Origin: Acidobacteriota bacterium
Lineage (GTDB): Bacteria; Acidobacteriota; Vicinamibacteria; Vicinamibacterales; UBA2999
Direction: 5' to 3'
Assembly (NCBI GenBank): GCA_947465645.1
Contig: CANIBQ010000004.1
Span: forward strand, 59,706-123,705
Length of the DNA: 64,000 nucleotides
In this document: piece by piece, positions 1 to 8,040 of the stretch
How positions within the stretch are numbered: the stretch's first letter is position 1
Layout of the letters: each line of letters opens with the position of its first letter
Notes under the pieces: generated by a model
Told to the model about the DNA's origin: nothing
The model's input: only the letters and a program-made list of their open reading frames with translations
Databases searched by the model: none
Program-made: the position numbers and the translations under genes

Positions 1-471
1 GTAGGTGGCGTCGCTGACACTCTGGTGCTGGTGCAGCTCCATGCAGAACGCGTAAAGGATCTCTTCGTCCTCGATCATGCGCTCTGGGCGGCGGCCTTCG
101 GCAATCGCCTTCGCCACCTCAGGACTCACCCCGGCGGTCATTGCCACCGGGTAGTGCACGGCCCACTCGTACCCCTGCGACCAGTTGCGCGAGGTGATCA
201 GGATGACGAACTCGCTCAGCCGCGGCGGCAGCGTGCTCTTGTAGCGCAGGTGGTCGCCCATCGCCCGCGCGCGGGTCATCACCTCGGGGCTGCGCAGCAG
301 CGGGTGAAAGGGGCCGGTCAGCTCGGCATTCCGCGCGGTCCTGAATTCCTCGACCGCCTTCTTCTGCGCCTCGGTCATCTTGGCGGCGGGTATCGGCGGC
401 ATGCGGTCCTGCGCGCTGGCGTACAACGGCAGGATCACGAACGCTGCAAGTAATAGATGTCTACACCTCAT
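1..471 (-). CDS. carboxymuconolactone decarboxylase-like exported protein, 3' end cut by window edge
   Basis: A 157-codon reading frame runs open to the left edge. It begins at an ATG with a strong ribosome site (GGAGGTGAG) just upstream. The N-terminus (MRCRHLLLAAFVILPLYASAQ) is a signal peptide. The following part resembles the CMD/AhpD-like helical fold: 'HPLLRSPEVMTRARAMGDHL', then 'LSEFVILITSRNW' and 'EWAVHYPVA'. The CMD family includes gamma-carboxymuconolactone decarboxylases and AhpD-type peroxidase partners, but the catalytic CxxC of AhpD is not seen in this part, so the activity is open. The start overlaps the stop of the upstream methyltransferase by ATGA, so the two genes are probably co-translated. 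Confidence 0.8.
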   Translation of the reverse strand, partial: MRCRHLLLAAFVILPLYASAQDRMPPIPAAKMTEAQKKAVEEFRTARNAELTGPFHPLLRSPEVMTRARAMGDHLRYKSTLPPRLSEFVILITSRNWSQGYEWAVHYPVAMTAGVSPEVAKAIAEGRRPERMIEDEEILYAFCMELHQHQSVSDATY

Positions 472-1316
472 CTCACCTCCTGGCAGTCCGGCGCGGCGGG
501 GTTGTTCGGCGCGTCCGCCGCACTTGGTCCGGCGGCCGCGCCGGACGGATCGAGGACGCCGAGCTTCTTGCTGACGAACAGCGCCTCGTACGCCCAGGAT
601 GGAAACGGCGCCAGGCTCGGGTCGCAGCTGAAGTTGTTGAAGTGCAGGTTCGCCACGTAGAAGAACTGCTTCAGCCGCCTCACCGCAGCGACGAACCGCT
701 CCTCCTCGACGTGGTGAAACTCCACGGTGAGCTGATCGATGCGCTGCAGGACCTCGTCAGACGCGAGCAGGAGCGCGTCCCATTCCGCACCTTCGACATC
801 CATCTTGACGACCAGTCGCTTGGTGGCGTCGCCGTTACGGGCGATCTGGTTGCGCAGCGTGTCGAACGGGCGGCCGTCCTGGACGCCCGGCACCGTGCCG
901 ATACACTCCGCGTGAAATGCGAGCGCGCCACCGGGACACGAGGGCTCCCTGGTGTCGAAGCAGTCGTACTCGTGCACGGTGACATCGAGGCGCCGCGACA
1001 CATCGCAGCCCCACTGGTCGTAGCCGGAGATCCCGTAGGAGTACGCGGATTCGACAGCCGCGAGCAGGTTGCCGCACACCAGGTAGCCGCCGTCGGCCGG
1101 CTCGCCGAATCTCTCGAGCTCGCAGTTGGCGAGCTTCACCGGCTGCAATTCGGCCAGGAGGTCGCCGCGGATCCTCGCCTTGCGCGTGTCGGCGACGGAT
1201 GCGCCCGACGCCACGTCACCTTCGGACGATGCCGGGGCGCGGCAGCCGGCGGCGCTGCCGCCGACGATCGCCACGAGCGTCATCGCGACGGTCACACCGA
1301 GCGTTCTGCAACTCAC
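468..1316 (-). CDS. FkbM-like SAM-dependent methyltransferase, exported or lipid-anchored
   Basis: The core 'DGGYLVCGNLL ... YSYGISGYDQWGCD' followed by 'VVKMDVEGAEWDALL' is typical of FkbM/Methyltransf_22-type methyltransferases; the VEGAEW segment matches the conserved FkbM strand. I start it at a GTG at 1316. A TATAAG box ends nine bases upstream of it, and the resulting N-terminus is a clean signal or lipoprotein-like segment ending in SAAGC. The longer frame from 1388 would add an unlikely basic leader. The gene is followed by a CMD-like gene overlapping by four bases. An extracytoplasmic methyltransferase lacks an obvious SAM supply, so the substrate and location are uncertain. Confidence 0.65.
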   Translation of the reverse strand: MSCRTLGVTVAMTLVAIVGGSAAGCRAPASSEGDVASGASVADTRKARIRGDLLAELQPVKLANCELERFGEPADGGYLVCGNLLAAVESAYSYGISGYDQWGCDVSRRLDVTVHEYDCFDTREPSCPGGALAFHAECIGTVPGVQDGRPFDTLRNQIARNGDATKRLVVKMDVEGAEWDALLLASDEVLQRIDQLTVEFHHVEEERFVAAVRRLKQFFYVANLHFNNFSCDPSLAPFPSWAYEALFVSKKLGVLDPSGAAAGPSAADAPNNPAAPDCQEVR

Positions 1317-1325
1317 TGCGGGAAT

Positions 1326-1331
1326 CTTATA
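1326..1331 (-). promoter_or_regulatory. -10 box (TATAAG) for leaderless methyltransferase transcript
   Basis: TATAAG on the minus strand lies nine bases before the GTG at 1316, with no Shine-Dalgarno sequence between them. The spacing fits a transcript that starts at or near the start codon. The -35 region is not recognisable. Confidence 0.45.
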
Positions 1332-1424
1332 ACCCTTCCGAGCGCTGCGCCGCAGGGGCACGGGGTGTGATAGCTTTACGGCCTTCATGGAGCGCGGAGT
1401 GGCTCCCAGGATAAGGAGAGAAGC

Positions 1425-2648
1425 GTGAATACCAAGCAGCGCCCCGGGGTGTCATTCGTCGTTCTCGCCCTATGTTTCGCTTTCGTGCTCGCCGCGGGCT
1501 CGTCACGGGTCGCCGGGCAGATGCCGGGGCAGGCCGTGGACGAGGGCGGCGCGCCCGCATACAAGGTGGATCCGTTCTGGCCCCTCCCGCTGCCCAACCG
1601 CTGGAGCATGCAGCAGGTCACCGGCATCCACGTGGATCACATGGACCACATCTGGTTCGTCAATCGCGGCGCGGTCGCCGAAGGCGATGAGATCGGCGGC
1701 GGCGACAACCCGCCCCGCATCGACTGCTGCGTCCGCGGACCGGAGATCATCGAGCTCGATCAGAACGGCAAGGTCCTCAACGCGTGGGGAGGCCCCGGCT
1801 ACCATCCGCAGTGGCCGACCGCCATGCAGACGGTGATCGCCGACACCAAGGGCTTCGTCTGGATCGCCGGCACGGCGCCCCAGGACAGCATCCTCAAGTT
1901 CACGCGTGACGGGAAGTTCGTCTGGGACTTCGGCCATCGTCCGCCCGCAGAAGCCGGGATGATGCCGGAGAACAACCAGGAGACCTCGTACCTGGTGAAC
2001 AAAGGCCGGTTCCAGCTCGACGAGATGACCAACGAGATCCTGATCATCCAGCAGAAGCGCGTGGTCGTGTATGACGCGACCACCGGTGCCTACAAGCGCG
2101 GCTGGGGCGGCCACGGCATGCCGCTGAGCGAGATCTCGAACGAGCCGATTCCGGCCTACAAGTGGACCGGCGCGCCGCCTCCGCCCGAGAGGAACTTCGT
2201 GCCCGACCTGCACTTCCTCGAGATCTCGAAGGACCGGCACATCTACATCGGCGAGCGCGGCCAGAACCGGATCCAGGTCTTCACCTACGACGGCAAGTTC
2301 GTGAAGGAATTCTCGGTGGCCCCCAACACGCCGGGCCGCGGCGAAGGGTGCGGCGGATTGGCCAACACCAAGATGCCGCCGTGCGGCACCACCTACAAGC
2401 TGGCGATCTCACGCGACCCGCAGCAGAAGCACCTGTTCGTGGCCGACGGCACCAATAACAAGGTCTGGATCCTCGATCGCCAGAGCGGCAAGACGCTGGG
2501 CTCCTTCGGTGGCAACGGCCGCTACGCGGGCATGCTGCACTGGGTCAACGCGATCGGGATCGACTCGAAGGGGAACATCTACACCGGCGAGGTCGAACAG
2601 GCGAAGCGCATCCAGAAGTTCGCGCCCGTGATGTCGGCGCGCCGCTAA
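1425..2648 (+). CDS. secreted NHL-repeat six-bladed beta-propeller protein
   Basis: A 407-residue protein with a GTG start and ribosome site AAGGAGAG seven bases upstream. Residues 1-32 form a signal peptide ending near AGQ. The rest holds repeated NHL-type blades: 'IIELDQNGKVLNAWGG', 'SILKFTRDGKFVWDFG', 'RIQVFTYDGKFVKEF', 'KVWILDRQSGKTLGSFG' and 'GIDSKGNIYTGEV'. Related propellers include the lyase domain of peptidylglycine amidating enzymes and many uncharacterised secreted proteins of acidobacteria. No catalytic residues can be assigned here. It stands alone, followed by a strong terminator shared with the convergent gene downstream. Confidence 0.8.
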   Translation: MNTKQRPGVSFVVLALCFAFVLAAGSSRVAGQMPGQAVDEGGAPAYKVDPFWPLPLPNRWSMQQVTGIHVDHMDHIWFVNRGAVAEGDEIGGGDNPPRIDCCVRGPEIIELDQNGKVLNAWGGPGYHPQWPTAMQTVIADTKGFVWIAGTAPQDSILKFTRDGKFVWDFGHRPPAEAGMMPENNQETSYLVNKGRFQLDEMTNEILIIQQKRVVVYDATTGAYKRGWGGHGMPLSEISNEPIPAYKWTGAPPPPERNFVPDLHFLEISKDRHIYIGERGQNRIQVFTYDGKFVKEFSVAPNTPGRGEGCGGLANTKMPPCGTTYKLAISRDPQQKHLFVADGTNNKVWILDRQSGKTLGSFGGNGRYAGMLHWVNAIGIDSKGNIYTGEVEQAKRIQKFAPVMSARR

Positions 2649-2696
2649 TCACGAAGGTCACGAACATTTCTCAAGGCACGAAGATCGACGCTCGGC

Positions 2697-2729
2697 AACA
2701 AAGGCGGGTCCTGTGGACCCGCCTTTGTT
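2697..2729. terminator. bidirectional stem-loop terminator (palindrome family A)
   Basis: A perfect 15-base inverted repeat (arms AACAAAGGCGGGTCC and its complement, loop TGT) lies between two convergent genes. The right arm overlaps the TAA stop of the minus-strand gene. The core GGCGGGTCC-TGT-GGACCCGCC recurs at about 17602 and, with small changes, at 7723, 17563, 31299 and 31353. It is therefore both a terminator and a member of a dispersed palindrome family. Confidence 0.75.
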
Positions 2730-3351
2730 ATTTCTGGAGCTGGGCGAGACCGATCTGGAGCTCGATGGTCTGGTCCTGGAGCACGCGCACGCGGTCGCTC
2801 GTGGCGATCCAGCCCGGGGGATTGAGCACCTGGATGCGATAGTCGCCGAGCACGCCGTCGGCCGTGAACGACCCGTCCGCGGCGGTATCGACGACGAGGC
2901 GTTCCGGTGCGCCGACGGGTGCAAAGCCGGCGTGCGCCAGCGCGAGCCTGAACCCGCCGGGCGGCGCCGCACCCGCGGCACGCGCGACCCGGCCGCGGAC
3001 GACCCCGGGGCGCCCCAGCGCGAGATCCACGTGCGTGGGACGATCGCCGAGCTCCACGGTCGCCACCGCGACGAGGAGACGGCCGTCGATCTCCGCGCGC
3101 GCCAACAGCGTCAGCGGCCCGGTCTGCAGACGGCTATCGTCAATCGCGAAGCGGCCGTCGCCGTCGCGCACCACCAGCATGCCCCGATGTGAGCCGGTCG
3201 CGGAGCCGTACTCGACCTCGAACGCGCGCGGAGCGCGTCCCTGCTGGTCAACGAGCCGGCCGGTGACGAAATAGCGGAAGGACTGCGCGGAGAGGGATCT
3301 CTCAGCGTGCGGCAGCAGCGCCACGATCGTGACAAGCGCGAGGACGCGCAC
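2728..3351 (-). CDS. exported protein with carboxypeptidase-regulatory-like domains
   Basis: A 207-residue protein with a signal peptide ending near SLSAQ. Two stretches look like Ig/CnaB-type regulatory folds: 'FVTGRLVDQQGRAPRAFEVEY' near residue 30 and 'GVVRGRVARAAG ... TAADGSFTADGVLGDYRI' in the second half. Such domains are common, in tandem or alone, in secreted acidobacterial proteins and usually serve in binding rather than catalysis. The GTG start is preceded by TAGAAT ten bases upstream rather than by a ribosome site. The stop lies in the terminator palindrome. Confidence 0.7.
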   Translation of the reverse strand: MRVLALVTIVALLPHAERSLSAQSFRYFVTGRLVDQQGRAPRAFEVEYGSATGSHRGMLVVRDGDGRFAIDDSRLQTGPLTLLARAEIDGRLLVAVATVELGDRPTHVDLALGRPGVVRGRVARAAGAAPPGGFRLALAHAGFAPVGAPERLVVDTAADGSFTADGVLGDYRIQVLNPPGWIATSDRVRVLQDQTIELQIGLAQLQK

Positions 3352-3364
3352 GGTGGCGGGGATT

Positions 3365-3790
3365 CTAACGCGTCGGGCGTGCTTTTACAGCCTCCTTCAC
3401 GGCGGTGATGATCGTATCCACGTCGGGGTCACCGACAATCTCGTGTACCTCGTGGCGCCCGATGACCGCCTGGGCGGCGCGCAGGTTCGGCGTGGTGATC
3501 ACGAACTGCCGATCCTGCATGACTGGGTGTTCCTGCAGGTGCTTCATGAACGCCCAGTTCCTGTCGTACGGCATCACCAGGTCATAGAGGATCACCTTGG
3601 GGCGATGCTGTTCGATGAACGGGACCAGGTCGAGGGCACCGGTTTTGATGTCCTGGACGTGCCCGATCACGCAAATAAAACCGGCGCGTTCCAGCCCCAG
3701 CCGCACGATATCCAGCATGTCCGGATTCGTATTGAAGAGCGCGACTACCTCGGCCTTTGTGTCGTTCACCACAACCTCTGGCTCACCCAT
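3365..3790 (-). CDS. atypical stand-alone receiver-domain protein
   Basis: A 141-residue single-domain protein with a REC-like pattern: 'VVALFNTNPDMLDIVRLGLERAGF', 'KVILYDLVMPYDRNW' carrying the phosphoacceptor-type Asp, and 'FVITTPN' with the switch Thr. The acidic pair normally found after the first strand is replaced by NTN, and the conserved Lys near the end of strand 5 appears as 'VGDP', without Lys. Phosphorylation is therefore doubtful, and it may act as a pseudo-receiver. I prefer the ATG at 3790 over the TTG two codons upstream. No kinase or output domain is adjacent. Confidence 0.65.
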   Translation of the reverse strand: MGEPEVVVNDTKAEVVALFNTNPDMLDIVRLGLERAGFICVIGHVQDIKTGALDLVPFIEQHRPKVILYDLVMPYDRNWAFMKHLQEHPVMQDRQFVITTPNLRAAQAVIGRHEVHEIVGDPDVDTIITAVKEAVKARPTR

Positions 3791-3900
3791 ATGCAAGGTT
3801 TCATGCCGAGTTTTATGTGACTCGATATGTCACGAGCGGCACAAAACTCAGCCGGACGACGGTCCGGCGCGCGCGTTGCGTTCCCATATGGAGGAGGCGT

Positions 3901-4419
3901 GTGACATTGGTTGCTCAGTTGAGATTGGTATGCGCGCTCGCGACCGTCATCACGTGTACGGCATGCGCTACGCTGGCGCCGCTCGCGCAGTTCATCCAGC
4001 CGCCGCGTTTCGTTCAGTCGCCTGGACGCTCCGCCGAGATACGTCTCTCAGGTCCGTCTGTGTCCAACCCGCTCGGGGGTGCCGGCGTCACGGTGTGGGT
4101 GGACGTCACCAACCCCAACCCATTTGGCTTCACCCTCAGCACGCTGAGCACGACGCTCCTTCTGGAGGGAAGCCGGGCGGCGACCGGCACCTTTCCGCTG
4201 GGGTTGCCTCTTCAAGCCGGGGAAACCACGACCGTTCCCATCGATTTGTCGCTCAGCTTCTCAGACCTGCCTGGTCTCGCGAACGTGGTCCGCCGCGTGA
4301 ACAGCGGCGGTGCCGTGACCTATCAACTGGATGGAACGGTGGGCGTGGACGCGGGGCGCCTGGGGCAGCCGACGTTCGGCCCGATGCGGCTGACGTCCGG
4401 TGAGATCAGCGCGAGGTAG
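3901..4419 (+). CDS. LEA type 2 family lipoprotein
   Basis: A 172-residue protein starting at a GTG seven bases after a GGAGGAGG ribosome site. The N-terminus is hydrophobic and ends in a lipobox-like 'TCTAC', so it is probably lipid-anchored. Residues about 45-165 match the LEA14/WHy fold: 'SVSNPLGGAGVTVWVDVTNPNPFGFTLSTLSTTLLLEG' and 'LPLQAGETTTVPIDLSLSF'. The NPN-F-F pattern is the family signature. LEA2 lipoproteins occur in many Gram-negative bacteria; a stress or envelope role is assumed, not shown. Downstream is a two-component system read in the same direction. Confidence 0.75.
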   Translation: MTLVAQLRLVCALATVITCTACATLAPLAQFIQPPRFVQSPGRSAEIRLSGPSVSNPLGGAGVTVWVDVTNPNPFGFTLSTLSTTLLLEGSRAATGTFPLGLPLQAGETTTVPIDLSLSFSDLPGLANVVRRVNSGGAVTYQLDGTVGVDAGRLGQPTFGPMRLTSGEISAR

Positions 4420-4567
4420 GCGGAATCATTTGCGGAGCGGCGCAACCGGCTGCTTGTCGAAGTTACCCATCGAATAAACGCACTGCACGGAGAAGGCCGC
4501 TCCGCGTGCGGAGTGTTGTCCACCGAATCTTCACACAGGCTTCACGCCGGCGCCCGCCCGCGGCGGC

Positions 4568-4573
4568 TATACT
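4568..4573 (+). promoter_or_regulatory. -10 box (TATACT) for the histidine kinase
   Basis: TATACT ends eleven bases before the chosen ATG at 4585, and no ribosome site lies between them. This supports that start over a TTG-type start 24 codons upstream. Confidence 0.4.
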
Positions 4574-4584
4574 CTCGGCGACCC

Positions 4585-6072
4585 ATGTGGCCCGCTGCGC
4601 GGATGGTCGGCCGGAACCGGCGCGTCATCAGCCTCTTCGTGCTGATGGTGCTGCTTCCGGCCTGCGTCTTCAGCGTGCTGATCGTGCGTGCCGCGCGGAC
4701 CGAGCGGGTGCGTGAGGCCTACGAGAGGACCCAGCGCCAGCAGCAGATCGTGCGGCTCGCTGAATCGGACCTCAATAGCTGGCTCTTCGCGCGGCACCCG
4801 GCCGCGGCGGTGTCACGCGCGCTCCTCCGATTCACCATCACGGACGATCGCATCGCGTTTCCGGACCACGACCTGTCGCTGCCCTTCGCGGGGGCGCCGC
4901 GCCAGCGCCCGTTCGCGGCCACGCCCGATGGCGTCCCGCTCACCGCCGAGGCTGTCACCAGCCAGTATTACCCGCGCATCCAGGCGTTCCTCCGCGACCT
5001 CGACGCGGGACGCAACCAGGGCGCGCAGTACTTCCTGCGGCTCAAGGCAATCGTGGTCCGTCCGCCCGGGAGCGACGAGGGATACGTCCTCCACGTGGAG
5101 GAGGCGCTGACCCACATGAACGCCCGCCTCGCGGAGTTCTGCGCCGCCGAGAGCTTCACGGGGACCGTCTGGACCCGCAACGTCGAGGAGCGGTCGACGC
5201 CATCCCCCGCCGGCTTCGCGTTCGAGGGTTTCCCCTTCTTTCAGGTGATCTTCGAAGAGGTAGAAACCGCGGGCGTCACGGGCCTGCGACGGAACGCCTT
5301 CACCTGGTCGATGGGGGCGCTCGTGCTGGTGACCCTGCTCGGCAGCCTGTTCATGTACCGCGCCGTATCCCACGAAGTGCGGCTGTCGCGGCTGAGGAGC
5401 GACTTCGTCTCCGCCGTGTCCCACGAGTTCCGCTCGCCCCTCAGCTCGATCCTGGCGCTCTCGGAGCGGCTGGAGTCCTCGCGCGTCACGAACAGGGACA
5501 CGTTGTCGCAGTACCACCAGATGATCGGCGGCGACGCGAGGCGGCTGCGCGCGCTCGTCACACGGCTGCTGGACTTCGCGCAGATCGAGGAGGGCAAGCG
5601 CGTGTATGCCCTCGACCGCGTAGACCTGGTCGAGGTGGCGCGCGAGGCGATCGCATCGTGCCAGCATGACGTGCGCCCGGAACGGATCGCCCTGCTTGGC
5701 CAGGACGCCGCTCCACTCTGGGTCCGCGCCGACCGCGGCGCGCTGCAGCACGGCCTGCAGAACCTGATCGACAATGCCGCGAAGTACTCCGCGGCCGATG
5801 CGCCGATCACGGTCGCCTGCAGGCGCGCCAACGGGTCGGTCCTCGTCGAGGTGCAGGACTGCGGTATCGGCATTCCACTCCAGGAGCAGGGCCGGATTTT
5901 CGAGAAGTTCTACCGCGGACGGCAGACCTCTGAACTAAACGTGCAAGGCGTCGGGATCGGTCTCGCGCTCGTGAAGCACGTGGCCGACAGCCATGGCGGC
6001 TCGATTGACGTCACGAGCGAACCGGGCCGCGGCAGCACGTTCCAGCTGCGAATTCCGGGGGAGGAGGGCTGA
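4585..6072 (+). CDS. membrane sensor histidine kinase
   Basis: A 495-residue protein with two membrane segments, near residues 12-36 and 230-255. They enclose an extracytoplasmic sensor region of about 200 residues with no recognised domain. The HisKA dimerisation helix carries the phospho-acceptor His at about 280 (SAVSHEFRSPL). The ATPase domain shows the N box (NLIDNAAKYS), the G1 box (DCGIGIP) and the G2 box (GVGIGLALVKH). It ends one base before the response regulator, so the two are co-transcribed partners. The signal sensed is unknown; the binding-protein gene following the regulator may be regulated by or linked to it. Confidence 0.9.
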   Translation: MWPAARMVGRNRRVISLFVLMVLLPACVFSVLIVRAARTERVREAYERTQRQQQIVRLAESDLNSWLFARHPAAAVSRALLRFTITDDRIAFPDHDLSLPFAGAPRQRPFAATPDGVPLTAEAVTSQYYPRIQAFLRDLDAGRNQGAQYFLRLKAIVVRPPGSDEGYVLHVEEALTHMNARLAEFCAAESFTGTVWTRNVEERSTPSPAGFAFEGFPFFQVIFEEVETAGVTGLRRNAFTWSMGALVLVTLLGSLFMYRAVSHEVRLSRLRSDFVSAVSHEFRSPLSSILALSERLESSRVTNRDTLSQYHQMIGGDARRLRALVTRLLDFAQIEEGKRVYALDRVDLVEVAREAIASCQHDVRPERIALLGQDAAPLWVRADRGALQHGLQNLIDNAAKYSAADAPITVACRRANGSVLVEVQDCGIGIPLQEQGRIFEKFYRGRQTSELNVQGVGIGLALVKHVADSHGGSIDVTSEPGRGSTFQLRIPGEEG

Positions 6073-6073
6073 C

Positions 6074-6769
6074 ATGGCCCCGCGCATCCTGGTCATCGAA
6101 GACGAAGCGGGCATTCGCACCGCCGTCAAGGACGAGCTCGAGTTCGAAGGATTCGAGGTCGAGCTGGCAGAGGATGGTCCCGCGGGCCTCACCGCGATCC
6201 AACGCCGCGTGCCCGACCTGATCGTGCTCGACCTGATGCTGCCGGGGCGGAACGGGTTTCAGATCTGCCAGGAGGTTCGCGCCAAAGGCCTGCGCACCCC
6301 GATCGTCGTCCTCACCGCGCGCAACCAGGAAGCCGACAAGATCCGGGGCTTCGATCTGGGCGCGGACGATTACCTGACGAAGCCGTTCAGTCTGGCGGAG
6401 CTGATCGCGCGCATCCGCGCCGTGCTGCGCCGCGCCCAGTCTGGGGAGGACCGCGACGTGCTGCACGCCGGCATCGTCACGCTCGACGTGCGGACGCACC
6501 GCGCGTTCAAGGGAGGCGAGGAACTGCAGCTCACCGACACGGAGTTCCGGATCCTCGCCCTCCTGCTCAAGCGACCGGGCGACGTCATCACGCGGGACGA
6601 CTTCCTGAAGGAGATCTGGGGCGACGAGGTCTACGTGACGCACCGGACCGTGGATACGCACGTGGCCGCCCTGCGGAAGAAGATCGAGGCCGACCTGCAG
6701 CACCCCACCTGCATTCTGAGCGTCCGCAACGTCGGCTACCGATTCAACGAAAGTCTCACGCCGCTGTAA
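6074..6769 (+). CDS. OmpR-family response regulator
   Basis: A 231-residue protein whose ATG lies one base after the kinase stop, with GAGGAGGG as ribosome site. The receiver domain (1-115) has the acidic pair at 10-11 (IEDE), phosphoacceptor Asp53 in VLDLMLPG, Thr81 and Lys103. The C-terminal winged helix (about 130-228) shows 'LQLTDTEFRILALLLKRPGDVITRDDFLKEIWG' and 'RTVDTHVAALRKKIEADLQHP', typical of OmpR/PhoB DNA-binding domains. All residues needed for phosphorylation are present. The target genes are not evident from the sequence. Confidence 0.93.
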   Translation: MAPRILVIEDEAGIRTAVKDELEFEGFEVELAEDGPAGLTAIQRRVPDLIVLDLMLPGRNGFQICQEVRAKGLRTPIVVLTARNQEADKIRGFDLGADDYLTKPFSLAELIARIRAVLRRAQSGEDRDVLHAGIVTLDVRTHRAFKGGEELQLTDTEFRILALLLKRPGDVITRDDFLKEIWGDEVYVTHRTVDTHVAALRKKIEADLQHPTCILSVRNVGYRFNESLTPL

Positions 6770-6834
6770 CGCGGCCCTGACCCACTTCACACGCGCCGCC
6801 TGTATCGTCCCTCCTGCCTGGGAGGAGGCACATC

Positions 6835-7710
6835 ATGCGGATCGCGACTTCCATCCTGCTGTTCATCGTCACCGCCGTCGGCATCGGGGCGCCGATTCAC
6901 GCGCAGCGGACCGCGAGGCCGCTGCGCGCGCTGGATGCACCCCAGGTGCTGCGCATCGGGGTCGTCAATACCCCCGACGTGCTGCTCGAAGACCTCCTGC
7001 CGTTGTTCACGCAGCAGACGGGATATGCGGTCTCGATGCAGATCACGGAGGGGGTTTACGACCTGGCCCGCGAAGGGAAGATCGATCTCGTCATCGCCCA
7101 CTACGGTCACGCGGGCACCGAGGCGTTCATGGCTGAGGGGCTCGGCCGCTGGCCGCGGATGGTGTTTTCCAACCAGGCCGTACTGATCGGGCCCGCCGGC
7201 GATCCGGCCGGTATTCGTGGCCTCACCGACGCGGCAGAAGCGTTCCGGCGTATCGCACAGCGAGGCGGCGAGTTTTTCGTGAACAATGCGCCGACCGAGA
7301 GATACCTGGCGGAAACCCTCTGGCGGGCCAGCGGGGCGCCACCGAAAGAGAGCTGGCATGTCGACCTCGGGCTCCGCGATCAGGCCGCAATCGAGGCCGC
7401 CGCGCGGCGCGGCGCCTACACGCTGTGGGGCCTGGTGCCGTTCGTCCGGCTGCAGCAGCAACGGCCGACCCTTGGGATGGACACGCTCGTCCTCGGGGAT
7501 CCGCTGTTCCAGCGCGTGATGGTGTCGATCATCATGAACCCGGCGCGCCTCCCGGGCGCGAACATCGAAGCGGCGCTGACTTTCGAGCGCTTCCTGCTCG
7601 ACCCGAACACACAGGCGCGCATCCGCCAGTTTCGTCATCACGGGCTGCCGGCGCAAACCTGGTGGCCGGCCGGGCGCCAGAACGCGGGGGCGGAGCTCAC
7701 GCAGTTCTGA
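6835..7710 (+). CDS. periplasmic substrate-binding protein, tungstate/molybdate-like
   Basis: A 291-residue protein with ribosome site GGAGGAGG and a signal peptide ending near HAQ. 'VLRIGVVNTPDVLLEDLLPLFTQQTGYAV' and 'EGKIDLVIAHYGHAGTEAF' match class II periplasmic binding proteins of the TupA/ModA type. 'EFFVNNAPTERYLAETLWRASG' and the C-terminal 'FRHHGLPAQTWWPAG' fit the same fold. No permease or ATPase gene is near, so it is an orphan binding protein. It may work with a remote ABC transporter or serve as a sensor input for the two-component system just upstream. The ligand is inferred only from family resemblance. Confidence 0.7.
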   Translation: MRIATSILLFIVTAVGIGAPIHAQRTARPLRALDAPQVLRIGVVNTPDVLLEDLLPLFTQQTGYAVSMQITEGVYDLAREGKIDLVIAHYGHAGTEAFMAEGLGRWPRMVFSNQAVLIGPAGDPAGIRGLTDAAEAFRRIAQRGGEFFVNNAPTERYLAETLWRASGAPPKESWHVDLGLRDQAAIEAAARRGAYTLWGLVPFVRLQQQRPTLGMDTLVLGDPLFQRVMVSIIMNPARLPGANIEAALTFERFLLDPNTQARIRQFRHHGLPAQTWWPAGRQNAGAELTQF

Positions 7711-7740
7711 CCGCCGATGGCGGGGTCCTGTGGACCTACC

Positions 7741-7809
7741 GTATAGCCGACAAGCTGCGAAGTCGGGCGCGAAGCGGCCGGCTTCGTCAGCTTCATCGGC
7801 AGGTTAGAC
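7741..7809 (+). repeat. attC-like recombination site 1 (degenerate)
   Basis: A 69-base imperfect palindrome ends in GTTAGAC (7803-7809), which fits the attC core rule GTTRRRY. The left end GTATAGC matches the expected complement at five of seven positions. The inner arms 7746-7762 and 7782-7800 pair with small bulges, as attC hairpins do. It follows a remnant of the GGGTCC-TGT-GGACC palindrome at 7723. It marks the left end of the cassette-like island. Confidence 0.5.
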
Positions 7810-7837
7810 GCCCCCGTCGCTCTTTAGGGTCTCTCTG

Positions 7838-8040
7838 ATGATGACCTGCTAGGCGTTTTTCGGACCAGCTGAAGCCTGCGAGAATGGCGCCCTCGGATTC
7901 ACGAGGGAGCCATGAAGAAAACACGATTCACCGAAGAGCAGATGGTCACGATCCTCCGGGAGGCGGACGCGAAGCCGGTCCCCGAGGTCGCCAAGAAGCA
8001 CGGCGTGAGCGCCCAGACGATCTACGGCTGGCGGAAGCCT
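7838..8040 (+). mobile_element. truncated IS3-family element: left end and 5' part of orfA
   Basis: From the ATG at 7912 the frame reads 'MKKTRFTEEQMVTILREA ... KKHGVSAQTIYGWRK'. This is the helix-turn-helix start of an IS3-family (IS2/IS51-type) OrfA. Similarity stops abruptly after WRK near 8040; the leucine-zipper half of OrfA and all of OrfB are missing. The upstream stretch (TGATGACCTGCTAGGCG at 7838) looks like the left terminus of such elements. The break abuts the truncated end of the next pseudogene, so a deletion joined them. Confidence 0.65.

Noticed and set aside
1317..1388. N-terminal extension of the methyltransferase to 1388
   Set aside because: It adds a basic leader before a good signal peptide, and the -10 box at 1326-1331 would lie inside the coding region.
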